Made by a program: the position numbers and the translations under genes. 32,568 nucleotides of DNA from Lachnospiraceae bacterium (GTDB lineage Bacteria > Bacillota > Clostridia > Lachnospirales > Lachnospiraceae), in the NCBI GenBank assembly GCA_024691875.1, contig JAILNG010000146.1, positions 1-32,568 on the forward strand, given 5' to 3'. The notes under the pieces were generated by a model. That model searched no databases, was not told where the DNA came from, and saw only the letters and a program-made list of their open reading frames with translations. This document shows positions 23,442 to 30,271 of this stretch, in pieces; within the stretch, counting starts at the first letter, position 1, and the number at the start of each line of letters is the position of its first letter.

Positions 23442-24608
23442 TTACAATTCCATAGGTCCGTCACCGATCTCAACTGTATAGAAATCAGCAGCGTATCCGA
23501 TCTTTTTAAGGTACTCGTCACCTACGGTCTTAATGTATTCATCCACATTTTCATCTCTGACGATGGCTACCGTACATCCGCCGAAGCCTGCACCGGTCAT
23601 TCTTGCACCGATAACGCCGGGAACTTTCCATGAAGTCTCCACGATCGTATCCAGCTCAATACCGGTCACTTCGTAATCTTTCTGTAAAGAAAGATGAGAA
23701 GCGTTCATGAGCTCTCCGAAAGTTTTAAGATCTCCTGCCTTAAGAGCTTCCACCGCTCTTACCGTTCTCATATTCTCGTAAACCGCATGCTTTGCACGTC
23801 TTGTCTTAGTCTCGTCTCCGATGACATTTTTAACTTCCTCGAATTCAGCCTCTGTAAGCTCACCCAGTGAATCGATCTTCTTAACAGACTGAATGGACTT
23901 TAATGCATCCTCGCATTCGCTTCTTCTCTCGTTGTACTTGGAATCTCCCAATCCACGCTTCTTGTTGGAGCATGTGATCACGATCTTTGCGCCCTTAAGT
24001 TCGATGGGTGCATATTCATAATTCAATGTGGCTGTATCAAGGAAGATAGCATTGTCCTTCTTGCCCATTGCGATCGCAAACTGATCCATGATCCCGCAAT
24101 TGACTCCGATAAACTTGTTCTCGGCCTTCTGTGAAAGAAGTGCAATGTCAACAAGGCTCATTTCAAAACCGAAGAGCTCCCTGCAGGCATATGCGGTCAG
24201 GACCTCCAATGATGCTGATGAAGAAAGTCCGGAGGCATTGGGAATGTTTCCGTAGACAAGGAAATCTATGCCTTCGTCAACTCTTGTCTCATTTTCGTTC
24301 AACATAGAGATGACACCCATGGGATAATTCGCCCAATTGTACTCTTCTCTGTCGTAAACGAGTTCATCAAGATTTACGGCCTTGATGCCCTGGTTCACAA
24401 AATTCATGGAATAGAATCTGCAGGTGTCCATTCCGTTCTTTCTTGCAACCGCATAGGTTCCGATGGTGAGTGCGCAGGGGAACACGTGACCGCCGTTATA
24501 ATCCGTGTGTTCACCGATGAGATTCACTCTGCCGGGCGCAAAGAATACTCTGCAATCATCTGTTCCGCCAAAAACTCTTTCGAATTCTTCCAATAGCTTT
24601 TCTTTCAT
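23442..24608 (-). CDS. galK: Galactokinase
   Basis: 388 residues, standard length. GalK phosphorylates galactose at C1 with ATP. GRVNLIGEHTDYNGG is the galactokinase signature, SGLSSSASLEVLTA is the GHMP-kinase phosphate loop, and GARMTGAGFGGC is the third motif. GAGG lies 7 bases ahead of the ATG. It leads the galK-galT operon from a strong promoter that is divergent from aroC. Confidence 0.97.
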   Translation of the reverse strand: MKEKLLEEFERVFGGTDDCRVFFAPGRVNLIGEHTDYNGGHVFPCALTIGTYAVARKNGMDTCRFYSMNFVNQGIKAVNLDELVYDREEYNWANYPMGVISMLNENETRVDEGIDFLVYGNIPNASGLSSSASLEVLTAYACRELFGFEMSLVDIALLSQKAENKFIGVNCGIMDQFAIAMGKKDNAIFLDTATLNYEYAPIELKGAKIVITCSNKKRGLGDSKYNERRSECEDALKSIQSVKKIDSLGELTEAEFEEVKNVIGDETKTRRAKHAVYENMRTVRAVEALKAGDLKTFGELMNASHLSLQKDYEVTGIELDTIVETSWKVPGVIGARMTGAGFGGCTVAIVRDENVDEYIKTVGDEYLKKIGYAADFYTVEIGDGPMEL

Positions 24609-24670
24609 ATGTTTACCTCACGTTTGGCATTTATTTTAATATTTTTGTTTTAAAACATTATTCTTGTGCA

Positions 24671-24699
24671 ATTATATCAGAGGGTCAGACTTTTGTAAA
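24671..24699 (-). promoter_or_regulatory. galK-galT promoter
   Basis: Minus strand TTTACA (24699-24694), a 17-base spacer and a perfect TATAAT (24676-24671). No obvious cre or dyad overlaps it. Confidence 0.75.
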
Positions 24700-24722
24700 G
24701 AGACCTTTAATGAATTTAGCTA

Positions 24723-24750
24723 TTGTTAATGTTTTAAATTTTGATATACT
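24723..24750 (+). promoter_or_regulatory. Candidate aroC promoter
   Basis: TTGTTA (24723-24728), a 16-base spacer and TATACT (24745-24750). It is divergent from the galK promoter, 24 bases away. Confidence 0.5.
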
Positions 24751-24811
24751 TATTATATATACATATTTATAAATAACTTGATCATCGTTTACGGAAAGGG
24801 AAGCAGAACCC

Positions 24812-25825
24812 ATGAAAAACACTTTCGGAAACAACATCACTTTAACGCTTTTCGGTGAAGGTCAGGGACCTTCGGCAGGTATAGTGATCGACGGCCTGAC
24901 TCCGGGTGTCGAGGTTAATGAAGACACGATCAGGGAATTCCTTGCAAAAAGAAATCCGGAGCCTTTGCTTGAGGAAGAAAAATTCGAACCCGACAATTTC
25001 GGCATAATCAGCGGCGTCTTTAACGGAAAAGCCACAGGCGCCCCTTTGTGTATCATTGTTCCCATAAGGGATGAAGATCCTGCAGATTACGATCAGCTTA
25101 AAAACACACCCAGACCATCTCATGCAGATTACGCTGCCATGAAGAAGTACCACAATTTCCAGGACTACAGAAATGACGGACATTTTTCGGGACGTATCAC
25201 TTCCGCCCTTCTGGCCGCAGGCGGGATTTTGATCCCGGCGTTGCAGAAAAAAGGCATTACGGTGGAATCAAGGATCGTAAAAATGGGAACATCCAACAAT
25301 CCTCTGCATTTCGATTCGGAACTCCTGGTTGCGGCAGCAAACGGAGACACCATCGGAGGCGTTGTAAAAACAGTGATCAACGGAGTTCCTGCAGGCCTCG
25401 GAGAGCCATGGTTTGATTCTCTCGAAAGTCTCATCTCCCACGCTGTTTTTTCCATTGGCGGTGTGAAAGGCATAGAATTCGGTATGGGATTTGCCTTTGC
25501 AGACATGACAGGCACTCAGGCCAACGACTCGATAAGGATAACCGAAGGTAAGATCGTTACTTCATCCAACAACAACGGCGGAATTAACGGCGGTATCAGT
25601 AACGGAATGCCCATTGTTTTTAAAACTGCCGTCAAGCCCTCTCCTTCCGTTGAAAAAGAACAATCAACGGTTAACCTGGCAACCGGTGAAAATGTAAAGA
25701 TCAAACTCTCCGTAGGAAACGATCCCGCGATCGTCCGCAGGGTTCCCCCTATCATAGATGTTTTGGCGGCACATGTGATCACAGATGCCCTGGTCTCACA
25801 TTACGGAACGGATTATCTGCTTTAA
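24812..25825 (+). CDS. aroC: Divergent chorismate synthase-like protein
   Basis: 337 residues, slightly short for AroC. The fold is clear from FGNNITLTLFGE at the start, ISGVFNGKATGAP, RPSHADY (His104 kept), GHFSGRITSALLAAGGI, GIEFGMGF, NNNGGINGGISNGMPI and a C-terminal DPAIVRRVPP (Asp304 kept). The usual GESHG signature reads GEGQG (15-19), so the first active-site histidine is Gln18. The arginines that normally follow the RRP segment are replaced by leucine, glutamate, lysine and phenylalanine, and the usual GRHDP reads GNDP. It may be a weak, altered or repurposed enzyme. Normal AroC makes chorismate from EPSP with reduced FMN. It stands alone between galK and the ABC operon, with its own promoter and terminator. 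Confidence 0.85.
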   Translation: MKNTFGNNITLTLFGEGQGPSAGIVIDGLTPGVEVNEDTIREFLAKRNPEPLLEEEKFEPDNFGIISGVFNGKATGAPLCIIVPIRDEDPADYDQLKNTPRPSHADYAAMKKYHNFQDYRNDGHFSGRITSALLAAGGILIPALQKKGITVESRIVKMGTSNNPLHFDSELLVAAANGDTIGGVVKTVINGVPAGLGEPWFDSLESLISHAVFSIGGVKGIEFGMGFAFADMTGTQANDSIRITEGKIVTSSNNNGGINGGISNGMPIVFKTAVKPSPSVEKEQSTVNLATGENVKIKLSVGNDPAIVRRVPPIIDVLAAHVITDALVSHYGTDYLL

Positions 25826-25840
25826 TATACATATATTAAT

Positions 25841-25880
25841 AAAAAAACAGCCACGAGCTAATGCTCGTGGCAATTTTTTT
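25841..25880. terminator. Bidirectional terminator after aroC
   Basis: GCCACGAGC-TAAT-GCTCGTGGC (25850-25871) is a perfect 9-bp stem with T7 downstream and A7 upstream (25841-25847). It works for aroC and, on the minus strand, for the transcript from the orphan promoter at 25999-26027. Confidence 0.88.
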
Positions 25881-25941
25881 GGGATAACCCATACAACCAA
25901 CAACATATCTATTAAATAAAGGATAAAAGGCAATTTTAACA

Positions 25942-25957
25942 GTTAGCTTTTGCTAAC
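25942..25957. promoter_or_regulatory. Operator-like dyad O2
   Basis: GTTAGC-TTTT-GCTAAC, a perfect 16-base inverted repeat. Its centre is 41 bp from that of the copy at 25983, about four helical turns, so two dimers would sit on one DNA face. ATAAAAGGC precedes both copies (25923-25931 and 25970-25978). Confidence 0.7.
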
Positions 25958-25982
25958 CCTAAGGTATTAATAAAAGGCTTTC

Positions 25983-25998
25983 GTTAGCCTGTGCTAAC
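25983..25998. promoter_or_regulatory. Operator-like dyad O1 over the transcription start
   Basis: GTTAGC-CTGT-GCTAAC directly abuts the -10 hexamer of the orphan promoter and covers the expected start site, the classic place for a repressor. Confidence 0.75.
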
Positions 25999-26027
25999 TT
26001 TATACACTAAAAATACCATCATGTCAA
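25999..26027 (-). promoter_or_regulatory. Orphan strong promoter
   Basis: Minus strand TTGACA (26027-26022), a 17-base spacer and TATAAA (26004-25999). It is only one base from consensus and starts after the ABC operon terminator, but no protein gene follows on that strand before the terminator at 25841-25880. Confidence 0.75.
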
Positions 26028-26065
26028 TAGGTTTTTCAAAAAAATATTACAAATTTTCTCAAGGT

Positions 26066-26100
26066 AATAAAAAACGCCTCCGCAAATTGCGGAAGCGCCT
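26066..26100 (-). terminator. Terminator of the ABC exporter operon
   Basis: Minus strand CGCTTCCGC pairs with GCGGAGGCG (26097-26089 and 26083-26075) with one wobble pair, followed by T6. It lies 6 bases after the stop. Confidence 0.88.
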
Positions 26101-26105
26101 TGAGC

Positions 26106-28028
26106 TTACTCCATTTCAAATGCTCCGGTATAGAGCTGGTAGTAAACACCTTTCTTTTTTATGAGTTCATCATGTGAACCTCTTTCTATAATGTGTCCGT
26201 GGTCCAAAACGATGATGGATTTTGCATTTCTGACGGTGGAAAGCCTGTGGGCGATAACAAATACGGTTCTGCCCTCCATAAGGCGATCCATTCCGTTCTG
26301 AACGAGAGCTTCTGTTCTCGTATCGATTGAGCTGGTAGCTTCATCAAGTATCATTGCGGGAGTGTTTGCTACGGCTGCTCTGGCAATGGAAAGAAGCTGC
26401 CTCTGTCCCTGTGACAGTGACGCCCCGTTTCCTGTGAGCATCGTGTTGTAGCCCTCCGGAAGCCTTGTGATAAAGTCATGAGCATTTGCCAGCTTTGCGG
26501 CTTCTATACACTCTTCATCCGTGGCATCCAGTCTTCCGTAACGGATATTGTCCATTACCGTTCCCGTAAACAGGTTTACATCCTGAAGAACCAGTCCCAA
26601 TGAACGTCTGAGGTCAGGCTTTTTGATCTTGTTTATGTTGATACCGTCAAAACGGATCTTTCCGTCGGGAATATCGTAAAATCTGTTGATAAGATTGGTG
26701 ATGGTTGTCTTTCCTGCGCCGGTTGCACCTACAAAAGCAAACTTTTCTCCTGCCCTGGCATGAAGAGAAACGTCTTCAAGCACCAATTTGTCGGGAACAT
26801 AACCGAAATCCACGTTCTCAAGTTCGATCTCACCTTTAAGTTCCGTGTAAGTCACGGTTCCCTGTTCCTGATGAGGATGCTTCCAAGCCCAAAGATTTGT
26901 AGATTCTTTGGTTTCAACAAGATTTCCGTTTTCGTCCTTCTTAACGTTTACAAGCTCGCAATAGCCGTTATCCTCTTCGGGCTTTTCATCGATGAGTTCA
27001 AACACTCTTCCCGCACCGGCAATACCCATCATTACCATAGTGATCTGCTGTGAGATCTGTCCCACCATCTGAGAAAGATGGCCGAACATTCCGAGGAATG
27101 TAACAACAATACCGAGTGTAAGGGGTACTATGCCCACAATAGTTACGTTGACAACTCCCAGGCCGTACAACAGGGCTCCGAAAATCGCTATTATAACATA
27201 GAAAATGTTTCCGACATTGTTTGTGATAGGTCCGAGAACGTTACCGTTCATATCTGCCAGCATGGAATCATCGTAAAGCTTATCGTTCAGCTTGTCAAAA
27301 TCCTTCTTTGCATCCTCTTCGTGAGTGAAGACCTTAACCACCTTGAGTCCGGTCATCATCTCTTCGACAAAGCCTTCTTCCTTTGCCAGGGACTGTTGAC
27401 GTCCTACCATGTACTTTCCGCTCTTTCCGCCGAAATGTGCTCCTGCTCTTCCAATAATGAAGATTGCAAGGATAACCATAAGGAAAAGCCAAATACTGTA
27501 GCTCAGCATTACAACCATGAGTCCCACGATCATAATAATGGATGAGAACAGTGAAGGCAGACTCTGTCCGATCAGCTGCCTAACCGCATCGGTATCGTTT
27601 GTGTAAGTGCTCATGATGTCTCCGTGAGCATGAGTGTCGAAATACTTTATGGGCAATGTCTGCATCTTGTCAAACATCGCATCTCTGAATCTTTTTAAAG
27701 AACCCTGGCAAACCACTGCCATTATCCTTGTGTAAACAAAGGAACAAACCACTCCCAAAAGGTAGATGCATGCAAGGACCGAGATCAGTTCCAAAGTACC
27801 CTTTGCCACAGCATCCCATCCGTTCTCTATACCGGGTGTAATGCATTCATCTATGAGTTTTTGCATAAACACGCTCATGGAGATCTGAGAAACAGCCGCT
27901 ATCAGCAAACAGATCATTACGACGGTAAGCTGAGGTCCGTAATAACCAAAAACTGTTTTTAGAAGTCTTCCGAAAACGCCTTTTTTAATCTGGGGACGAG
28001 GTCCCAATCTTCTGTTAGGTCCCGGCAT
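26106..28028 (-). CDS. ABC exporter half-transporter, catalytic-site subunit
   Basis: 640 residues. Six helices span about 35-330, then an insert of about 50 residues (ENGNLVETKEST...WAWKHPH) common in clostridial exporters, then the nucleotide-binding domain. Walker A is GATGAGKTT (about 429), the signature is LSQGQ rather than LSGGQ, Walker B ends in LDEATS with the catalytic Glu present, and the switch is IAHR with His. This subunit thus offers a complete Walker/His side and a poor signature, the complement of its partner. GGAGG sits 8 bases before the ATG inside the upstream gene's end (3-base gap). The substrate is unknown; multidrug or lipid export is typical. Confidence 0.93.
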   Translation of the reverse strand: MPGPNRRLGPRPQIKKGVFGRLLKTVFGYYGPQLTVVMICLLIAAVSQISMSVFMQKLIDECITPGIENGWDAVAKGTLELISVLACIYLLGVVCSFVYTRIMAVVCQGSLKRFRDAMFDKMQTLPIKYFDTHAHGDIMSTYTNDTDAVRQLIGQSLPSLFSSIIMIVGLMVVMLSYSIWLFLMVILAIFIIGRAGAHFGGKSGKYMVGRQQSLAKEEGFVEEMMTGLKVVKVFTHEEDAKKDFDKLNDKLYDDSMLADMNGNVLGPITNNVGNIFYVIIAIFGALLYGLGVVNVTIVGIVPLTLGIVVTFLGMFGHLSQMVGQISQQITMVMMGIAGAGRVFELIDEKPEEDNGYCELVNVKKDENGNLVETKESTNLWAWKHPHQEQGTVTYTELKGEIELENVDFGYVPDKLVLEDVSLHARAGEKFAFVGATGAGKTTITNLINRFYDIPDGKIRFDGININKIKKPDLRRSLGLVLQDVNLFTGTVMDNIRYGRLDATDEECIEAAKLANAHDFITRLPEGYNTMLTGNGASLSQGQRQLLSIARAAVANTPAMILDEATSSIDTRTEALVQNGMDRLMEGRTVFVIAHRLSTVRNAKSIIVLDHGHIIERGSHDELIKKKGVYYQLYTGAFEME

Positions 28029-28031
28029 GGC

Positions 28032-29774
28032 TCAGTCCTCCTTTCCTTTGGTCTGTGTTTCATAAATCTCGGCATAAATGCCGTTCAATGCAATAAGTTC
28101 CGCATTTGTACCGCGTTCCACGATCTTACCGCCGTCCATGACAAGGATCTCATCCGCATCTTCCACGGAGGAGACTCTTTGAGCGATTATGATCTTTGTG
28201 GTTCCGGGAATAACCTTCTTAAAGCTGCTTCTGATCATGGCATCTGTCTTAGTATCGACAGCGGATGTGGAATCATCCAGGATCAATATGCGCGGCTTTT
28301 TGAGCAAAGCTCTGGCAATACAGAGACGCTGCTTCTGACCACCGGAAACGTTGGTTCCACCCTGTTCGATGTAGGTGTCGTAACCATCCGGGAAATTCCT
28401 TACGAATTCATCCGCACATGCTGCCTTACAAGCTTCCACGATCTCTTCGTCGGTTGCTTCCTTGTTACCCCATCTCATGTTTTCCTTGATGGTTCCCGCA
28501 AAAAGGATGTTCTTTTGGAGAACAACCGCCACCTGATCTCTTAATGACTTAAGATCATATTCTTTAACGTCACGTCCTCCCACAAGCACCTGACCTTCCG
28601 TAGCATCATAAAGCCTGGAGATCAACTGGATCAGTGTGGTCTTTGAAGAACCTGTTCCGCCGATAATGCCGACCGTCTTTCCGCTTTCTATATAAAGATC
28701 AATGTTTTCAAGCGAATTCCTTGTAGCTCCGTCGGAGTACTTAAAGGAAACGTTCTTAAATTCGACCCGTCCGTCCGGAACCGTAGTTATTCCATCAGCT
28801 TCTCCGGTAAGTGTGGGTTCATACTTAAGCACCTCAACCACACGGTTTCCGGCTTCTGATGCCATGGTGATCATTACAAAAGCAAAGCCCAGCATCATCA
28901 AAGCCGAAAGGATCTTTACTCCGTAGTTTGTGAGAGATGAAAGATCACCGGTAGTAAGCTCGGGCACTTCGTATCCCGCAGTATTTATAATAGTTTTCGC
29001 ACCGAGGTAACAGATCAGGAGCATTCCCACGTTCATGAAGAAATTCATGACAGGGTTGAACAAAGCCAACAGCTTTTCTGCGGAAGTAAAATCATCACGC
29101 ACGTCAGCGGATCTCTTGTTGAACTTTTCGATCTCGTAATCTTCTCTTACAAATCCCTTAACCACACGGATCGCGGAAACATTTTCCTGAACTGAGTTGT
29201 TCAGAGCATCGTACTTTTTAAAGATGCGTCTGAAGATCTTATGAGCTTTTGATGCGATCAAAAGGATAGCTCCTCCGAGAAAAGGAACAATGGCAAGGAA
29301 GATCATCGTAAGCTTCCAGTTGATCGTGCACCCCATGATGATGGAAAAAAGGAACATAAGAGGCACTCTTACAGCCATACGGATGATCATTGCATATGCA
29401 TTCTGGAGGTTCGATACGTCCGTGGTAAGTCTGGTTACCAATGACGAAGGCGAAAACTTGTCCACATCCGAAAAAGAAAAATCCATTACCTTATGGAACA
29501 GATCATGGCGGAGATTTTTAGCAAAACCGCAGCTTGCAACAGCAGCTTTTCTCGCAGACATCGTTCCGAAGAAAAGGCTCAGCATCGCCACGCAGATAAG
29601 GATCGCGCCATAGATCAATACTTGTTTCAAATTGTTTGCTTCCAGCTCGTCTATCAGGCTGGCCATGATAAACGGCAGCAAAACTTCCATACTGACTTCT
29701 CCGCACATAAAAAGCGGCGTCTGTATAGACGGCGCCTTATATTCGCGAATACTCTTCATTAAAATCTTAACCAT
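28032..29774 (-). CDS. ABC exporter half-transporter, degenerate-site subunit
   Basis: 580 residues with six helices (about 15-300) and a nucleotide-binding domain. Walker A is GGTGSSKTT, with Ser where the last Gly of the motif is usual. The signature VSGGQ is canonical. Walker B ends in LDDSTS, with Asp in place of the catalytic Glu, and the switch histidine is Gln (IAQR). This is the pattern of TM287-like partners in heterodimeric exporters: the site made by this subunit's Walker motifs and the partner's LSQGQ should be non-hydrolytic. GAGG lies 8 bases before the ATG. It leads the two-gene operon. Confidence 0.93.
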   Translation of the reverse strand: MVKILMKSIREYKAPSIQTPLFMCGEVSMEVLLPFIMASLIDELEANNLKQVLIYGAILICVAMLSLFFGTMSARKAAVASCGFAKNLRHDLFHKVMDFSFSDVDKFSPSSLVTRLTTDVSNLQNAYAMIIRMAVRVPLMFLFSIIMGCTINWKLTMIFLAIVPFLGGAILLIASKAHKIFRRIFKKYDALNNSVQENVSAIRVVKGFVREDYEIEKFNKRSADVRDDFTSAEKLLALFNPVMNFFMNVGMLLICYLGAKTIINTAGYEVPELTTGDLSSLTNYGVKILSALMMLGFAFVMITMASEAGNRVVEVLKYEPTLTGEADGITTVPDGRVEFKNVSFKYSDGATRNSLENIDLYIESGKTVGIIGGTGSSKTTLIQLISRLYDATEGQVLVGGRDVKEYDLKSLRDQVAVVLQKNILFAGTIKENMRWGNKEATDEEIVEACKAACADEFVRNFPDGYDTYIEQGGTNVSGGQKQRLCIARALLKKPRILILDDSTSAVDTKTDAMIRSSFKKVIPGTTKIIIAQRVSSVEDADEILVMDGGKIVERGTNAELIALNGIYAEIYETQTKGKED

Positions 29775-29793
29775 AAACTTAACCTCATGCCTT

Positions 29794-29835
29794 AAATGAT
29801 CGACTCATTTCTTTTGATAAACGTATGGTATTATA
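29794..29835 (-). promoter_or_regulatory. ABC operon promoter with a dyad in the leader
   Basis: Minus strand TGTTATAAT (29838-29830) is an extended -10 without a good -35. Downstream, AAATGA-N5-TCATTT (29794-29810) is a perfect dyad near the start region. Such exporters are often controlled by a MarR-type repressor; none is encoded next to this one. Confidence 0.45.
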
Positions 29836-29869
29836 ACACAGTCAGAAAAAAATATTATGAAAAAAGCAT

Positions 29870-29904
29870 AAAAAATCCATACCGGAACCTTATCCGGTAT
29901 GGAT
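29870..29904 (-). terminator. Terminator after the small zinc/HTH gene
   Basis: Minus strand ATCCATACCGG pairs with CCGGTATGGAT (29904-29894, 29885-29875) and is followed by a T tract. It separates the gene from the ABC operon. Confidence 0.85.
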
Positions 29905-29924
29905 GAAAATTTGTTAATGTACTG

Positions 29925-30149
29925 CTATCTTTTCTTAATCATACCATTTTTCATAAAGTAGCTGACTTTGGCAAGCGGAACTCCCGATGCATGTGAAAGC
30001 TCCATGGCATTCATACCCGGATTCTTAGACATGGCGATCGCAAGAGATCTTAAAGTCTCCGCTTCTTTGATCCTGCAAGGGCCGCAAATCGCTTCGGACT
30101 CATTTTTAGCTTCAAGAAGAACCTTTCCGCACCATCTGCATGTAAACAT
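29925..30149 (-). CDS. Small zinc-ribbon/helix-turn-helix protein (YvyF-like)
   Basis: 74 residues from the ATG at 30149, chosen because GAGG lies 7 bases upstream; a longer frame to 30236 has no ribosome site and includes promoter sequence. CRWC and CGPC (about residues 4-7 and 25-28) make a likely zinc site, and the C-terminal AMELSHASGVPLAKVSYFMKNG looks like a small helix-turn-helix. This layout resembles YvyF, a flagellar-operon regulator of Bacillus, though no flagellar gene is here. A DNA-binding regulator is the best guess. Confidence 0.6.
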   Translation of the reverse strand: MFTCRWCGKVLLEAKNESEAICGPCRIKEAETLRSLAIAMSKNPGMNAMELSHASGVPLAKVSYFMKNGMIKKR

Positions 30150-30207
30150 TTTTCTACCTCGCTTTTTAAATGTTAAAACTTTATCAGCCTTCTCCAAAAC
30201 CGCAGTA

Positions 30208-30236
30208 ATGATAGCACCGCTGCGAAAAAGATGCAA
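30208..30236 (-). promoter_or_regulatory. Candidate promoter for the zinc/HTH gene
   Basis: Minus strand TTGCAT (30236-30231), a 17-base spacer and TATCAT (30213-30208). Confidence 0.4.
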
Positions 30237-30271
30237 TATTATAAATGTAAATATTTTATTACTAAAATGTA

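Larger units (their letters stand above)
25841..25992 (-). ncRNA. Candidate operator-controlled small RNA, about 150 nt
   Basis: A strong promoter at 26027-25999 on the minus strand starts near 25992 and meets the strong terminator ending at 25841. No frame with a ribosome site lies between; the one longer ORF (ATG at 25906-25904) has no ribosome site and would have to read through the terminator. The RNA can form a GTTAGC-AAAA-GCTAAC hairpin and a 3' terminator stem, and it carries GCCTTTTAT twice. Read-through would be antisense to aroC. It could be a regulatory RNA or the relic of a lost gene's promoter. Confidence 0.45.

Noticed and set aside
25802-25906. 34-codon minus-strand ORF within the candidate small RNA
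   Set aside because: It has no ribosome site and runs through the strong terminator.
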